Assembly: GCA_964614375.1 (NCBI GenBank)
Contig: CAZTLI010000021.1
Location: forward strand, 1 to 24,309
Reading direction: 5' to 3'
Origin: CAZTLI01 sp964614375
GTDB taxonomy: Bacteria; Chloroflexota; Anaerolineae; Aggregatilineales; Phototrophicaceae
DNA: 24,309 nucleotides
Below are positions 1 through 6,227 of this stretch, piece by piece. A model generated the notes under the pieces. It did no database searches. It had not been told where the DNA came from and worked only from the letters and a program-made list of their open reading frames with translations. The position numbers were made by a program, and so were the translations under genes. Positions within the stretch are counted from its first letter, which is position 1, and every line of letters begins with the position of its first letter.

Positions 1-34
1 ACCGTTCAATATGCTCTCTGCGTTCTTTGTGTTG

Positions 35-61
35 TTTACAGGTGAAATAGCTTTGCATACT
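35..61 (+). promoter_or_regulatory. Possible promoter of the MarR gene
   Basis: A TTTACA box at 35-40 is followed 15 bases later by CATACT at 56-61, about 17 bases before the start codon. Spacing is on the short side and the -10 would leave a very short leader, so this is only a candidate. The ribosome-binding sequence AAGGAG at 66-71 is clear. Confidence 0.25.
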
Positions 62-77
62 TATCAAGGAGTTATTC

Positions 78-527
78 ATGCCGACACATTATCAAGGCAC
101 GCCGGAGGAAATCCGGGCGTTGAACACCTATATCAAATTGACGCGCGCAGCGAACGCCGTCCTCGCGCGGACATTTGCCCATCTCAAAGATTATAATCTG
201 ACCGGAAGCCAATTCGGTGTGTTGGAGGCGTTGTATCATCTCGGCAGTCTGGCACAGCGCGAACTGTCTGACAAGCTGCTGGTGTCGCCGGGCAACGTGA
301 CGATGGTCATCAACAATCTGGAAAAGCGCGGGCTGGTCGTCCGCAAAGCCAATCCCAAAGACAAACGTGTGAGCACGGTCTGTTTGACCGACAGCGGCGA
401 AGCGTTGATTGCGGACATTTTCCCGAAGCATGTGCGCGGCATTACTGACGATATGCGTGTCCTCACGACCGACGAACAGGACGCCCTCGCCGGATTGTGC
501 AAGCGACTTGGTTTGCAACTGCCGTAG
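78..527 (+). CDS. MarR family transcriptional regulator
   Basis: This 149-residue protein has the size and layout of MarR-family winged-helix repressors, which bind DNA as dimers and usually release it on binding a small aromatic or phenolic ligand or on oxidation. An N-terminal helix is followed by the winged helix: SQFGVLEALYHLG (about 44-56), a recognition-helix region with LLVSPGNVTMVINNLEKRGL, and a wing ending in DKRVSTVCLTDSGE, the conserved D-x-R and L-T family signature. The ATG at 78 is preceded by AAGGAG at 66-71, so the start is firm. It stands alone and is followed by a perfect dyad at 559-590 and the metabolic block from 841. Family assignment is secure. Control of the downstream genes is inference from position, and no ligand can be predicted. 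Confidence 0.93.
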   Translation: MPTHYQGTPEEIRALNTYIKLTRAANAVLARTFAHLKDYNLTGSQFGVLEALYHLGSLAQRELSDKLLVSPGNVTMVINNLEKRGLVVRKANPKDKRVSTVCLTDSGEALIADIFPKHVRGITDDMRVLTTDEQDALAGLCKRLGLQLP

Positions 528-558
528 TCGAATGGGTGGATTCGGGCAGATACATTTT

Positions 559-594
559 TCACTACATATACGGACGATTATATGTAGTGATTTT
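559..594 (+). terminator. Perfect 12-bp dyad with T-run: weak terminator or operator
   Basis: TCACTACATATA (559-570) and TATATGTAGTGA (579-590) are exact inverted repeats around an 8-base loop, followed by TTTT at 591-594. Placement 32 bases after the MarR stop fits a rho-independent terminator, but the stem is AT-rich for that role. Its symmetry and length also fit an operator for a dimeric repressor such as the adjacent MarR protein. The sequence does not settle which it is. Confidence 0.5.
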
Positions 595-704
595 ACGTCT
601 ATATTGACCGAATTATCATGGAGTAATTGCTCACACTGCCGTCTCCAGCATCAACTGTGTTTTCCGCTGCACACACCGGGTTACGCACATCGACTTGCCG
701 CATA

Positions 705-828
705 TTGTTGCATCATTGCCCGTCTGTCTGCATAATGGTGCGAAGCCTTAACTAAAGGTCTAGCGCAGGCAATGACACATCCCTACGGCATGTTCACACC
801 CGGCGATTTATCTAATCAGCTAAATCAT
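705..828 (+). repeat. Direct repeat copy 1: duplicated 5' region of the glutamine synthetase gene
   Basis: Positions 705-828 align without gaps to 2212-2335. By eye the first 67 bases (promoter and leader) differ at about 9 positions, and the next 57 bases (the first 19 codons) at about 17. The spacing from the promoter to the ATG is identical in both copies. Similarity is not visible upstream of 705. The non-coding part is better conserved than the coding part, which suggests retained regulatory function. Confidence 0.85.
708..743 (+). promoter_or_regulatory. Sigma70-type promoter P1 with overlapping dyad
   Basis: TTGCAT at 708-713 and CATAAT at 731-736 are separated by 17 bases, a good housekeeping promoter. 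An imperfect inverted repeat, TTGCATCATT (708-717) against AATGGTGCGA (734-743), pairs 8 of 10 positions and covers both boxes, as expected for a repressor operator. The same boxes, spacing and dyad occur at 2215-2250. The promoter probably drives the short ORF at 772 and the dienelactone hydrolase gene. Confidence 0.6.
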
Positions 829-831
829 TAG
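772..831 (+). pseudogene. 19-codon ORF: truncated glutamine synthetase 5' end or leader peptide
   Basis: The ORF MTHPYGMFTPGDLSNQLNH ends in TAG at 829-831 and matches the first 19 residues of the glutamine synthetase-family protein at 2279 at 12 positions, with the same upstream spacing. It is therefore a paralogous gene start cut short. The stop overlaps the GGAGG ribosome-binding sequence (831-835) of the GTG start at 841, so if translated it would be coupled to the hydrolase gene. It may be a dead remnant of a second ligase gene or may now serve as a leader; the sequence alone does not decide. Confidence 0.7.
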
Positions 832-840
832 GAGGAAACT

Positions 841-1599
841 GTGTACCAGACTGACAAATATGAAGGGATGATTGCGGAAACGATTACGATACACGGCGCA
901 AATCATGACAGCATCAATGCTTATTTTGCCCGCCCACTGGGTGCTGGCCCTTTTCCAGCGATGGTCATCATTCACCATATGCCCGGCTGGGATGAATGGT
1001 ATCGGGAAGCAACGCTAAAATTCGCCTATTATGGCTATGCCGCACTATCGCCGAATTTATACTTTCGCGCCGGTCATGGCACGCCTGAAGATGTCGCCGC
1101 CAAAGTACGCGCGGACGGGGGCGTTGCGGACGATCAAGTCCTTGGTGATCTTGAAGGTGCCATGCACTATCTGCGTTCCTTGCCATATGTGAATGGAAAA
1201 GTGGGTATTTTTGGCACTTGCTCCGGCGGACGACAAGCCTATTTAGCGGGCTGCCGTATCCAGGGATTTGATGCCGTCGTTGATTGTTGGGGCGGACGGG
1301 TCGTTATGAATCCCGAAGATTTAACACCTAAATACCCCGTTAGCCCACTTGACTATACAGCAGACCTCCCTTGCCCGCTATTGGGTATCTTTGGTAATGA
1401 GGATCATAGTCCAACAGCCGAACAGGTTAATCAGCATGAAGAAGCACTCAAGAAACATGGCAAGACCTATGAGTTCTATCGCTATGATGATGCCGGGCAC
1501 GGCTTCTTTTATCATAATCGACCAAACTATAGACAAGCGCAAGCGGTAGATGGCTGGCAAAAAGTATTCGCATTTTTAGAAAAGCATCTTAAATCGTAA
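841..1599 (+). CDS. Dienelactone hydrolase family protein
   Basis: This 252-residue cytoplasmic alpha/beta hydrolase resembles dienelactone hydrolases, which open lactone or ester bonds in the breakdown of aromatic compounds and related substrates. The family catalytic triad is visible: nucleophile Cys127 in GTCSGG, Asp188 in GIFGNEDHSPT, and His220 in DAGHGFF. VIIHHMPGWDEW near residues 42-53 matches the oxyanion region. The start is GTG at 841, 5 bases after GGAGG (831-835); no better upstream start exists because the short ORF at 772 ends there. The gene is followed closely by a DUF6295-like gene. Its base composition looks more AT-rich than the ligase cluster downstream, which may indicate separate origin. 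The true substrate is unknown; dienelactone itself is only the family namesake. Confidence 0.9.
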   Translation: MYQTDKYEGMIAETITIHGANHDSINAYFARPLGAGPFPAMVIIHHMPGWDEWYREATLKFAYYGYAALSPNLYFRAGHGTPEDVAAKVRADGGVADDQVLGDLEGAMHYLRSLPYVNGKVGIFGTCSGGRQAYLAGCRIQGFDAVVDCWGGRVVMNPEDLTPKYPVSPLDYTADLPCPLLGIFGNEDHSPTAEQVNQHEEALKKHGKTYEFYRYDDAGHGFFYHNRPNYRQAQAVDGWQKVFAFLEKHLKS

Positions 1600-1639
1600 A
1601 TAAGCATAGAACGGCTCGAATGATTAAAAGGAGATCAAA

Positions 1640-1906
1640 ATGTGTACGATGATTGTTGAGCAAATAAAAATTGAAGGCAGCGGCAAGGGCACCGGCGGTT
1701 GGTTCACCCTAAAAGAAGCCAACATCTCCTATGATCATCCCTTTAATGCACCGATGGAACATGCCCTAAATATTGACTTTGTGAATGAAGCACAGGGACC
1801 CGGCGCTCGTGTTGCCGTTGAGTTAAGTGCTGATGCCGCCCGCGCCTTAATTGCCAGCATTCAGGCCGTCCTGGATAAAGCCGATGAAGGCGGACATATT
1901 GTCTAA
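1640..1906 (+). CDS. DUF6295-like small protein
   Basis: An 88-residue protein with no signal peptide or membrane segment. The start MCTMIVEQIKIEGSGKG and the segments FTLKEANISYDHPFNAP and GPGARVAVELSADAARAL agree with what I recall of the DUF6295 family of uncharacterised proteins. The recall is from memory, so the family name is moderately sure and no function is claimed. The ribosome-binding site AAAGGAG (1627-1633) is well placed before the ATG at 1640. The gene lies 40 bases after the dienelactone hydrolase stop and is probably cotranscribed with it. An accessory role to the hydrolase (binding or delivery of substrate) is possible but unsupported beyond proximity. Confidence 0.85.
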   Translation: MCTMIVEQIKIEGSGKGTGGWFTLKEANISYDHPFNAPMEHALNIDFVNEAQGPGARVAVELSADAARALIASIQAVLDKADEGGHIV

Positions 1907-1949
1907 GGCAGAGTGCCGCAGCGGGTTAAAACTGCTACCCCAAAGCCAA

Positions 1950-1985
1950 GCCCACTGAAGGGGCTAAAATCCCGATACAGTGGGC
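1950..1985 (+). terminator. Stem-loop after the DUF6295-like gene, possible terminator
   Basis: GCCCACTG (1950-1957) and CAGTGGGC (1978-1985) are perfect inverted repeats. The 20-base loop holds a further GGGG/CCC pairing possibility (1961-1973). No T-run follows, so this is not a typical rho-independent terminator. It may instead be an RNA fold or a remnant end of a mobile element. Confidence 0.35.
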
Positions 1986-2014
1986 GACAAGGTAGGTCAG
2001 AGCGCCTTTGGTAA

Positions 2015-2028
2015 GTGCATTTATGCAC
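2015..2028. repeat. Short palindrome GTGCAT-TT-ATGCAC
   Basis: Two 6-base arms flank a 2-base centre. A similar palindrome, GCGCAT-AG-ATGCGC, lies at 12967-12980, and both are followed by a weakly similar stretch ending in GACG. They may belong to a dispersed family of small intergenic hairpins, but two copies are not enough to define one. Confidence 0.35.
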
Positions 2029-2211
2029 CCGCAATAGACGTCCTTCCTGCCGCACAGGGTAGCCGGACAGCAGCAGTGTTGTGTACTGCCACTATCTGGC
2101 GGCAAAAACTGCCTTGTCCAGCACGGACATCCCGCTATCTTTTGCCACTACCTTATTGGTATCCTGAAGTCTGGTCAACCTATTCCCCTGCCCCTTCTCA
2201 TCTTTCCCATT

Positions 2212-2335
2212 TTGTTGCAACATTGCCCGTCTGTCTCCATAATGGTGCGATGATTTAACAACAGGTCTGGAGCAGGCAATGACACACCCACGCGGTATGT
2301 TAACACTCGGCGATCTCGCACAGCAGGTCAACAAT
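2212..2335 (+). repeat. Direct repeat copy 2: 5' region of the glutamine synthetase-family gene
   Basis: This is the presumed parental copy of the repeat at 705-828. It contains the promoter (2215-2243), the leader and the first 19 codons of the intact ligase gene. Alignment is gap-free throughout. Confidence 0.85.
2215..2250 (+). promoter_or_regulatory. Sigma70-type promoter P2 with overlapping dyad
   Basis: TTGCAA (2215-2220), a 17-base spacer and CATAAT (2238-2243) form a promoter about 35 bases before the ATG at 2279. TTGCAACATT (2215-2224) and AATGGTGCGA (2241-2250) form an inverted repeat matching at 8 of 10 positions and covering both boxes, as at 708-743. This suggests that the same regulator acts on both promoters. 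A GGAG sequence lies close before the ATG. Confidence 0.6.
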
Positions 2336-3658
2336 GGCGATATTGAAACGGTCATCGTCGCCTTCACCGACCATTATGGACGGTTGATGGGCAAACGCTT
2401 CGACGCTGAATTTTTTGTGGAAGACATCGCTTCACACGGCACTCATGCTTGTGATTATCTGCTGACTGTCGATATGGATATGGAGCCTGTGCCCGGTTAT
2501 CAATTCGCCAACTGGGAACTGGGTTATGGCGATGTCCACATGCTGCCGGACAGCCACACATTGCGGACTGCCAGTTGGCTGGATAAAACCGCGCTGATTT
2601 TATGTGATGTCGAAGACCAGCGCACCCATGCCCTCGCCACTGTCGCGCCGCGTTCGATATTGCGGAGTCAATGTGCGCGCGCGGCAGAAATGGGATTTGT
2701 GCCGCAGTCGGCGTCTGAATTGGAATATTTCGTATTTGAGGACTCGTATAAGGAAGCGGCACAGAAGCACTATGCCAATTTACAGCCCATAGGCTGGTAT
2801 ATTGAAGACTATCACATTTTACAGGGCACACGGCAGGAAAAATTCACCGCCAACGCCCGCTATCATCTCAAGCATTCCGGCGTGCCTGTCGAAAATTCCA
2901 AAGGCGAATGGGGGCACGGCCAGCATGAGTTGAATGTCCGTTATGCCGACAGCCTGACAATGGCAGATAGACATATCGTGTTCAAGCAGTGTTTGAAGGA
3001 AATTGCCGACCAGCTAGGGATGAGCGTGACGTTCATGGCAAAACCGTTCGCGTCACAGGCGGGGTCTAGCTGTCATATCCATTTCAGCCTGCAAGCTGAG
3101 TCCAAAAATGCCTTCGCAGGGGATAAACAATTTGGCAGCGTACAGGGGTCAGACGTGTTTCGCTGGTTTCTGGGTGGATGGATGGCGCACGTCTCGGAAA
3201 TGATGGTCTTTTATGCGCCGACGATCAACAGTTATAAACGCTATCAGGATGCGTCATGGGCGCCGACGCGCATTGCGTGGAGCTATGACAATCGCACTGC
3301 TGGATTCCGGGTTGTCGGGTCGGGTAACAGTCTGCGGATTGAATGTCGTCTTCCGGGCGCGGATTGCAATCCCTATCTGGCTTATGCCGCCGCCCTCGCA
3401 TCGGGGTTAGACGGCATCGCCAACCAAATCGAACCGCCGGAGATGTTCGAGGGCGATGTTTATGCCGCGCAGCATTTGCCGCGTGTGCCCTATACACTCG
3501 AACAGGCGACTGACCTCTTCGCCAACAGTGACTTCACGAAACGCGCCTTTGGCGAGGATGTGGTCGAACACTATACCCACTTTTTCCGTGTCGAAACCGG
3601 GGCGTTCAACAAAGCCGTCACGGATTGGGAACGTCAGCGTTATTTTGAACGAATCTAA
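2279..3658 (+). CDS. Glutamine synthetase-family ligase, probably gamma-glutamylamine synthetase (PuuA/GlnA-like)
   Basis: A complete 459-residue class I-type glutamine synthetase fold. Members join glutamate to ammonia or, in PuuA, IpuC and actinobacterial GlnA2-GlnA4 homologues, to an organic amine using ATP. The N-terminal beta-grasp domain covers about 1-115. Metal and ATP residues are visible: E147 and E149 in SELEYF, E217 in GHGQHELN, H266 and H268 in GSSCHIHF. NSYKRY (317-322) and RIECRLPGADCNPYLAYAA (353-371) match the glutamate and phosphate-binding segments. No C-terminal adenylylation-type segment is obvious. It is followed by an SDR and an aldehyde dehydrogenase with 10-24 base gaps, a context typical of amine catabolism rather than nitrogen assimilation. 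The amine substrate cannot be read from the sequence. Its 5' end is duplicated at 705-828. Confidence 0.9.
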   Translation: MTHPRGMLTLGDLAQQVNNGDIETVIVAFTDHYGRLMGKRFDAEFFVEDIASHGTHACDYLLTVDMDMEPVPGYQFANWELGYGDVHMLPDSHTLRTASWLDKTALILCDVEDQRTHALATVAPRSILRSQCARAAEMGFVPQSASELEYFVFEDSYKEAAQKHYANLQPIGWYIEDYHILQGTRQEKFTANARYHLKHSGVPVENSKGEWGHGQHELNVRYADSLTMADRHIVFKQCLKEIADQLGMSVTFMAKPFASQAGSSCHIHFSLQAESKNAFAGDKQFGSVQGSDVFRWFLGGWMAHVSEMMVFYAPTINSYKRYQDASWAPTRIAWSYDNRTAGFRVVGSGNSLRIECRLPGADCNPYLAYAAALASGLDGIANQIEPPEMFEGDVYAAQHLPRVPYTLEQATDLFANSDFTKRAFGEDVVEHYTHFFRVETGAFNKAVTDWERQRYFERI

Positions 3659-3682
3659 CTCACAAACTGGAGCACTATAGTT

Positions 3683-4456
3683 ATGCGTTTGCAAGATAAA
3701 GTCGCACTCATTACCGGCGCGGGTGGCGGAATCGGTGGTCAGACCGCCCTGCTGTTCGCACAGGAAGGGGCGTCCGTCGTCGTGGTCGATGTCAACGATG
3801 AGGCCGGGCAGCACATCGTCCAGCAAATTATCGACGCGGGGGGAAAGGCCACGTATGCCCATGCGGATGTCTCGAAAGCGTCTGACTGCGAAAATATGGT
3901 CAAGGTCGCTGAAGAGACCTATGGCAAGCTGGACATTCTGTTCAATAACGCCGGAATCATGCACAGCAGCGACGACGACGCCATCAATACAGAGGAAGAT
4001 ATCTGGGATTTGACGATGGCGATTAACGTCAAAGGCGTGTTTCTCGGTTGCAAATATGGCATCCCGGCGCTGCGGCGCGCGGGTGGCGGCAGCATCATCA
4101 ACACGGCGTCGTTTGTCGCGCTGCTTGGTGCGGCGACACCGCAGCTGGCCTATACCGCCAGTAAAGGCGCAGTCCTGTCTATGACGCGGGAGTTGGCTGT
4201 CATCCACGCGCGCGAGAATATCCGCGTGAATGCGCTGTGTCCCGGCCCGCTGCGGACGGAACTGCTGATGAAATTCCTCAATACAGAAGAAAAACGCCAG
4301 CGTCGCCTGGTGCATGTCCCTATTGGACGCTTCGGTGAAGCCAAAGAAATGGCCTATGCCGCGCTCTATCTGGCATCGGATGAATCATCGTATGTCACGG
4401 GCAGCGAATTCGTCGTGGATGGTGGCATCACCGCCGCCTATGTCACACCGGAATAA
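3683..4456 (+). CDS. SDR family NAD-dependent oxidoreductase
   Basis: A 257-residue classical short-chain dehydrogenase/reductase. The nucleotide-binding motif TGAGGGIG lies at 11-18, NNAG at 88-91, and the catalytic set is Asn115, Ser143, Tyr157 and Lys161 (YTASK). Asp36 at the end of the second strand (VVVVDVND) predicts preference for NAD over NADP. The C-terminal SYVTGSEFVVDGG is family-typical. The gene starts 24 bases after the ligase, with TGGAG at 3668-3672 before the ATG, and ends 10 bases before the aldehyde dehydrogenase, so the three genes form one transcription unit. The likely role is oxidation of an alcohol intermediate, possibly of an amino alcohol-derived compound, to an aldehyde or ketone for the next enzyme. 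That role is inferred from context only. Confidence 0.92.
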   Translation: MRLQDKVALITGAGGGIGGQTALLFAQEGASVVVVDVNDEAGQHIVQQIIDAGGKATYAHADVSKASDCENMVKVAEETYGKLDILFNNAGIMHSSDDDAINTEEDIWDLTMAINVKGVFLGCKYGIPALRRAGGGSIINTASFVALLGAATPQLAYTASKGAVLSMTRELAVIHARENIRVNALCPGPLRTELLMKFLNTEEKRQRRLVHVPIGRFGEAKEMAYAALYLASDESSYVTGSEFVVDGGITAAYVTPE

Positions 4457-4466
4457 GGGAGGCGCT

Positions 4467-5861
4467 ATGCCTGACATTCAACAAACCGTATCGCCGGTGG
4501 ATGGCTCAATTTATGTCGAGCGCGAACTGGCGTCGCCCCAAAAAATCGAAGCGACCTTAGAACAGGCCACTGTCGCCCGCAGCACATGGAGGGGGCTATC
4601 TATCGCCGAGCGCGCCGACCTGTGTATGAAGCTGGTCGATACGCTGCTCGCCAAAACGGACGCACTCGCCACCGAACTCAGTTGGCAGATGGGTCGGCCT
4701 ATTCAATACACACCGTTTGAAATCAAAGGCGGTTTTCAAGAACGCGCCCGCTATATGATTGCTATCGCCGAAGCCGCTTTGCAGGATGTCGTCCCGGAAG
4801 CGCGCGACGGCTTTCAACGTTTTATCCGGCGCGAACCCGTCGGCACAGTGCTCGTGCTCGCGCCGTGGAATTATCCCTATCTGACGGCGGTCAATGCCAT
4901 CATCCCGGCGTTGATGGCGGGCAACAGCGTCATCCTCAAACATTCCGACCAGACGCCGCTTGTGGCTGAACGATTGACAGAAGCCGCTGCCGAAGCCGAC
5001 TTCCCTGTCGGTGTCTTTCAACACATTCACATGACACATGAGGATGTCGCCAGAGTCATCGGCGATGATCGGATTGATTTTGTCGCGTTCACGGGGTCAG
5101 TGGCGGGTGGTCATGCTGTGCAGCACGCCGCCAGCGGACGATTCATCGGGGTCGGTACAGAACTGGGCGGCAAAGACCCGGCTTATGTGCGGGCAGATGT
5201 CAATCTTGACCATGCGATTGCCAACGTGGTGGATGGCGCATTTTTCAATTCCGGGCAGTCGTGTTGTGCCGTTGAACGTATCTACGTCCATCGCGATGTG
5301 TATGATGATTTTGTCGAAGGCGCGGTTGAACTCACGCGCAAGTATGTCCTCGGCAATCCGCTCGACCCGGCGACGACACTCGGCCCACTGGTACGGACGC
5401 GCGCGGCGGCATCTGTGCGGGCGCAAATTCAGCAAGCGGTGGGCAAAGGCGCAAAAACGCTCATCGACCCCGCCACCTTCCCTGCCCACCGCGATAACAG
5501 TCCCTATCTTGCGCCGCAGATTCTGGTGGATGTGGATCATGATATGGATGTGATGACCGAAGAGAGCTTTGGGCCTGTTGTCGGCATCATGGCTGTTGAT
5601 AGTGACGATGAAGCCATTCGCCTGATGAACGACAGTCGTTATGGACTCACGGCGTCGCTATGGACAACCGATGTTGACGCGGCTTTAGCTATCGGCGATA
5701 AAATACAGACCGGGACTTGTTTCATGAATCGCTGCGATTACCTCGACCCGGCGCTGGCATGGACAGGTGTGAAGGATTCGGGCAAGGGCTGCACGTTGTC
5801 TGTACTGGGCTATGCCAATTTCACCCGGCCCAAGTCTTACCACCTGCGGGTGACGATATAA
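4467..5861 (+). CDS. Aldehyde dehydrogenase family protein (semialdehyde dehydrogenase-like)
   Basis: The 464-residue enzyme belongs to the NAD(P)-dependent aldehyde dehydrogenase family and oxidises an aldehyde to an acid. Visible landmarks: Asn135 in APWNYPY, Lys158 in VILKHS, FTGSVAGG (208-215), general base Glu232 in TELGGKDP, and nucleophile Cys266 in NSGQSCCA, plus EESFGPVVGI. The short length and C-terminal region resemble YneI/Sad-type succinate-semialdehyde dehydrogenases. The start was set at ATG 4467 because GGGAGG (4457-4462) precedes it and the protein then begins normally for the family; the frame is open back to 4314, but that part overlaps the SDR gene. It is the last gene of the cluster, with a hairpin terminator downstream. 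The amine-derived aldehyde substrate is an inference. Confidence 0.93.
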   Translation: MPDIQQTVSPVDGSIYVERELASPQKIEATLEQATVARSTWRGLSIAERADLCMKLVDTLLAKTDALATELSWQMGRPIQYTPFEIKGGFQERARYMIAIAEAALQDVVPEARDGFQRFIRREPVGTVLVLAPWNYPYLTAVNAIIPALMAGNSVILKHSDQTPLVAERLTEAAAEADFPVGVFQHIHMTHEDVARVIGDDRIDFVAFTGSVAGGHAVQHAASGRFIGVGTELGGKDPAYVRADVNLDHAIANVVDGAFFNSGQSCCAVERIYVHRDVYDDFVEGAVELTRKYVLGNPLDPATTLGPLVRTRAAASVRAQIQQAVGKGAKTLIDPATFPAHRDNSPYLAPQILVDVDHDMDVMTEESFGPVVGIMAVDSDDEAIRLMNDSRYGLTASLWTTDVDAALAIGDKIQTGTCFMNRCDYLDPALAWTGVKDSGKGCTLSVLGYANFTRPKSYHLRVTI

Positions 5862-5969
5862 CGTCAGTTTAGATGTAGAAACTACCCAGGCAACGGGCTT
5901 GAAGCCGATTGTCTGGACTTATGGATTTTTGGAAATCATGGATTTAGCCCAACTGCGTAAGTCCAAAAG

Positions 5970-6010
5970 AAAACTGCTGCTGATGGCAACCTCATCAGCA
6001 GCAGTTTTGT
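5970..6010 (+). terminator. Strong rho-independent terminator of the amine-catabolism block
   Basis: AAAACTGCTGCTGATG (5970-5985) and CATCAGCAGCAGTTTT (5993-6008) form a perfect 16-bp stem with a 7-base loop. The stem ends in A-runs and T-runs on opposite sides, so it can terminate transcription from either direction. It lies about 110 bases after the aldehyde dehydrogenase stop. Confidence 0.85.
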
Positions 6011-6150
6011 TATTTACACTGGGGATGATTATTGTTACGACTGATATGCGGACGGCGTCTGGTCGCACACCAAACAGCCGCGTTGTGTCGAACCGATTCC
6101 TGCTTTGTTAAATCTCCGGCAGAATTGTGCTTTTCAAACACTGAAATAGT

Positions 6151-6198
6151 TTGCAAAAATCGGCAAAAGCGTTACATTTTAGGGGTCTACTCTATAGT
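6151..6198 (+). promoter_or_regulatory. Candidate promoter(s) of the BMP-family gene
   Basis: Two overlapping arrangements are possible: TTGCAA (6151-6156) with TACATT (6173-6178), spacer 16, or GTTACA (6171-6176) with TATAGT (6193-6198), spacer 16. The second places the start point about 25 bases before the ATG. Either fits a sigma70 promoter; which one is used cannot be told. Confidence 0.4.
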
Positions 6199-6227
6199 CT
6201 CCTATTTTTGGAAGAGGAAGTTCACCT

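Larger units (their letters stand above)
528..840. other. Non-coding stretch between marR-like gene and dienelactone hydrolase gene
   Basis: This 313-base stretch contains a perfect 12-bp dyad (559-590), then about 110 bases in which I see nothing, then a promoter, ribosome-binding site and 19-codon ORF (705-831) that closely copy the 5' end of the glutamine synthetase gene at 2279. A reading frame at 409-735 crosses the MarR gene out of frame and has no family resemblance, so it is not taken as a gene. Confidence 0.8.
1907..2278. other. Intergenic stretch with stem-loops and the glutamine synthetase promoter
   Basis: This 372-base stretch holds a stem-loop at 1950-1985, a short palindrome at 2015-2028, and the promoter and leader of the ligase gene (2212-2278). 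The part between about 2030 and 2210 shows no coding frame that resembles a protein; the open frames crossing it lack ribosome-binding sites. It could contain a degraded small mobile element, but no transposase or defined ends are visible. Confidence 0.6.
5862..6227. other. Intergenic stretch with terminator and BMP gene promoter
   Basis: This 366-base stretch contains an 8-bp inverted repeat, TGGACTTA (5914-5921) and TAAGTCCA (5958-5965), then the strong hairpin at 5970-6008, then promoter-like boxes before the next gene. A 70-codon open frame at 5899-6111 runs through the hairpin, has no ribosome-binding site and no family likeness, and is rejected as a gene. Confidence 0.7.

Noticed and set aside
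409..735. 108-codon frame spanning the end of the MarR gene and the intergenic region
   Set aside because: It overlaps the MarR gene out of frame, crosses the dyad at 559-590, and shows no ribosome-binding site or family likeness.
4314..4466. N-terminal extension of the aldehyde dehydrogenase frame
   Set aside because: It overlaps the SDR gene for 143 bases, and a good ribosome-binding site with a family-typical N-terminus exists at 4467.
5899..6111. 70-codon open frame with a hydrophobic stretch after the aldehyde dehydrogenase gene
   Set aside because: The hydrophobic stretch is encoded by the terminator hairpin at 5970-6008, and no ribosome-binding site precedes the start.
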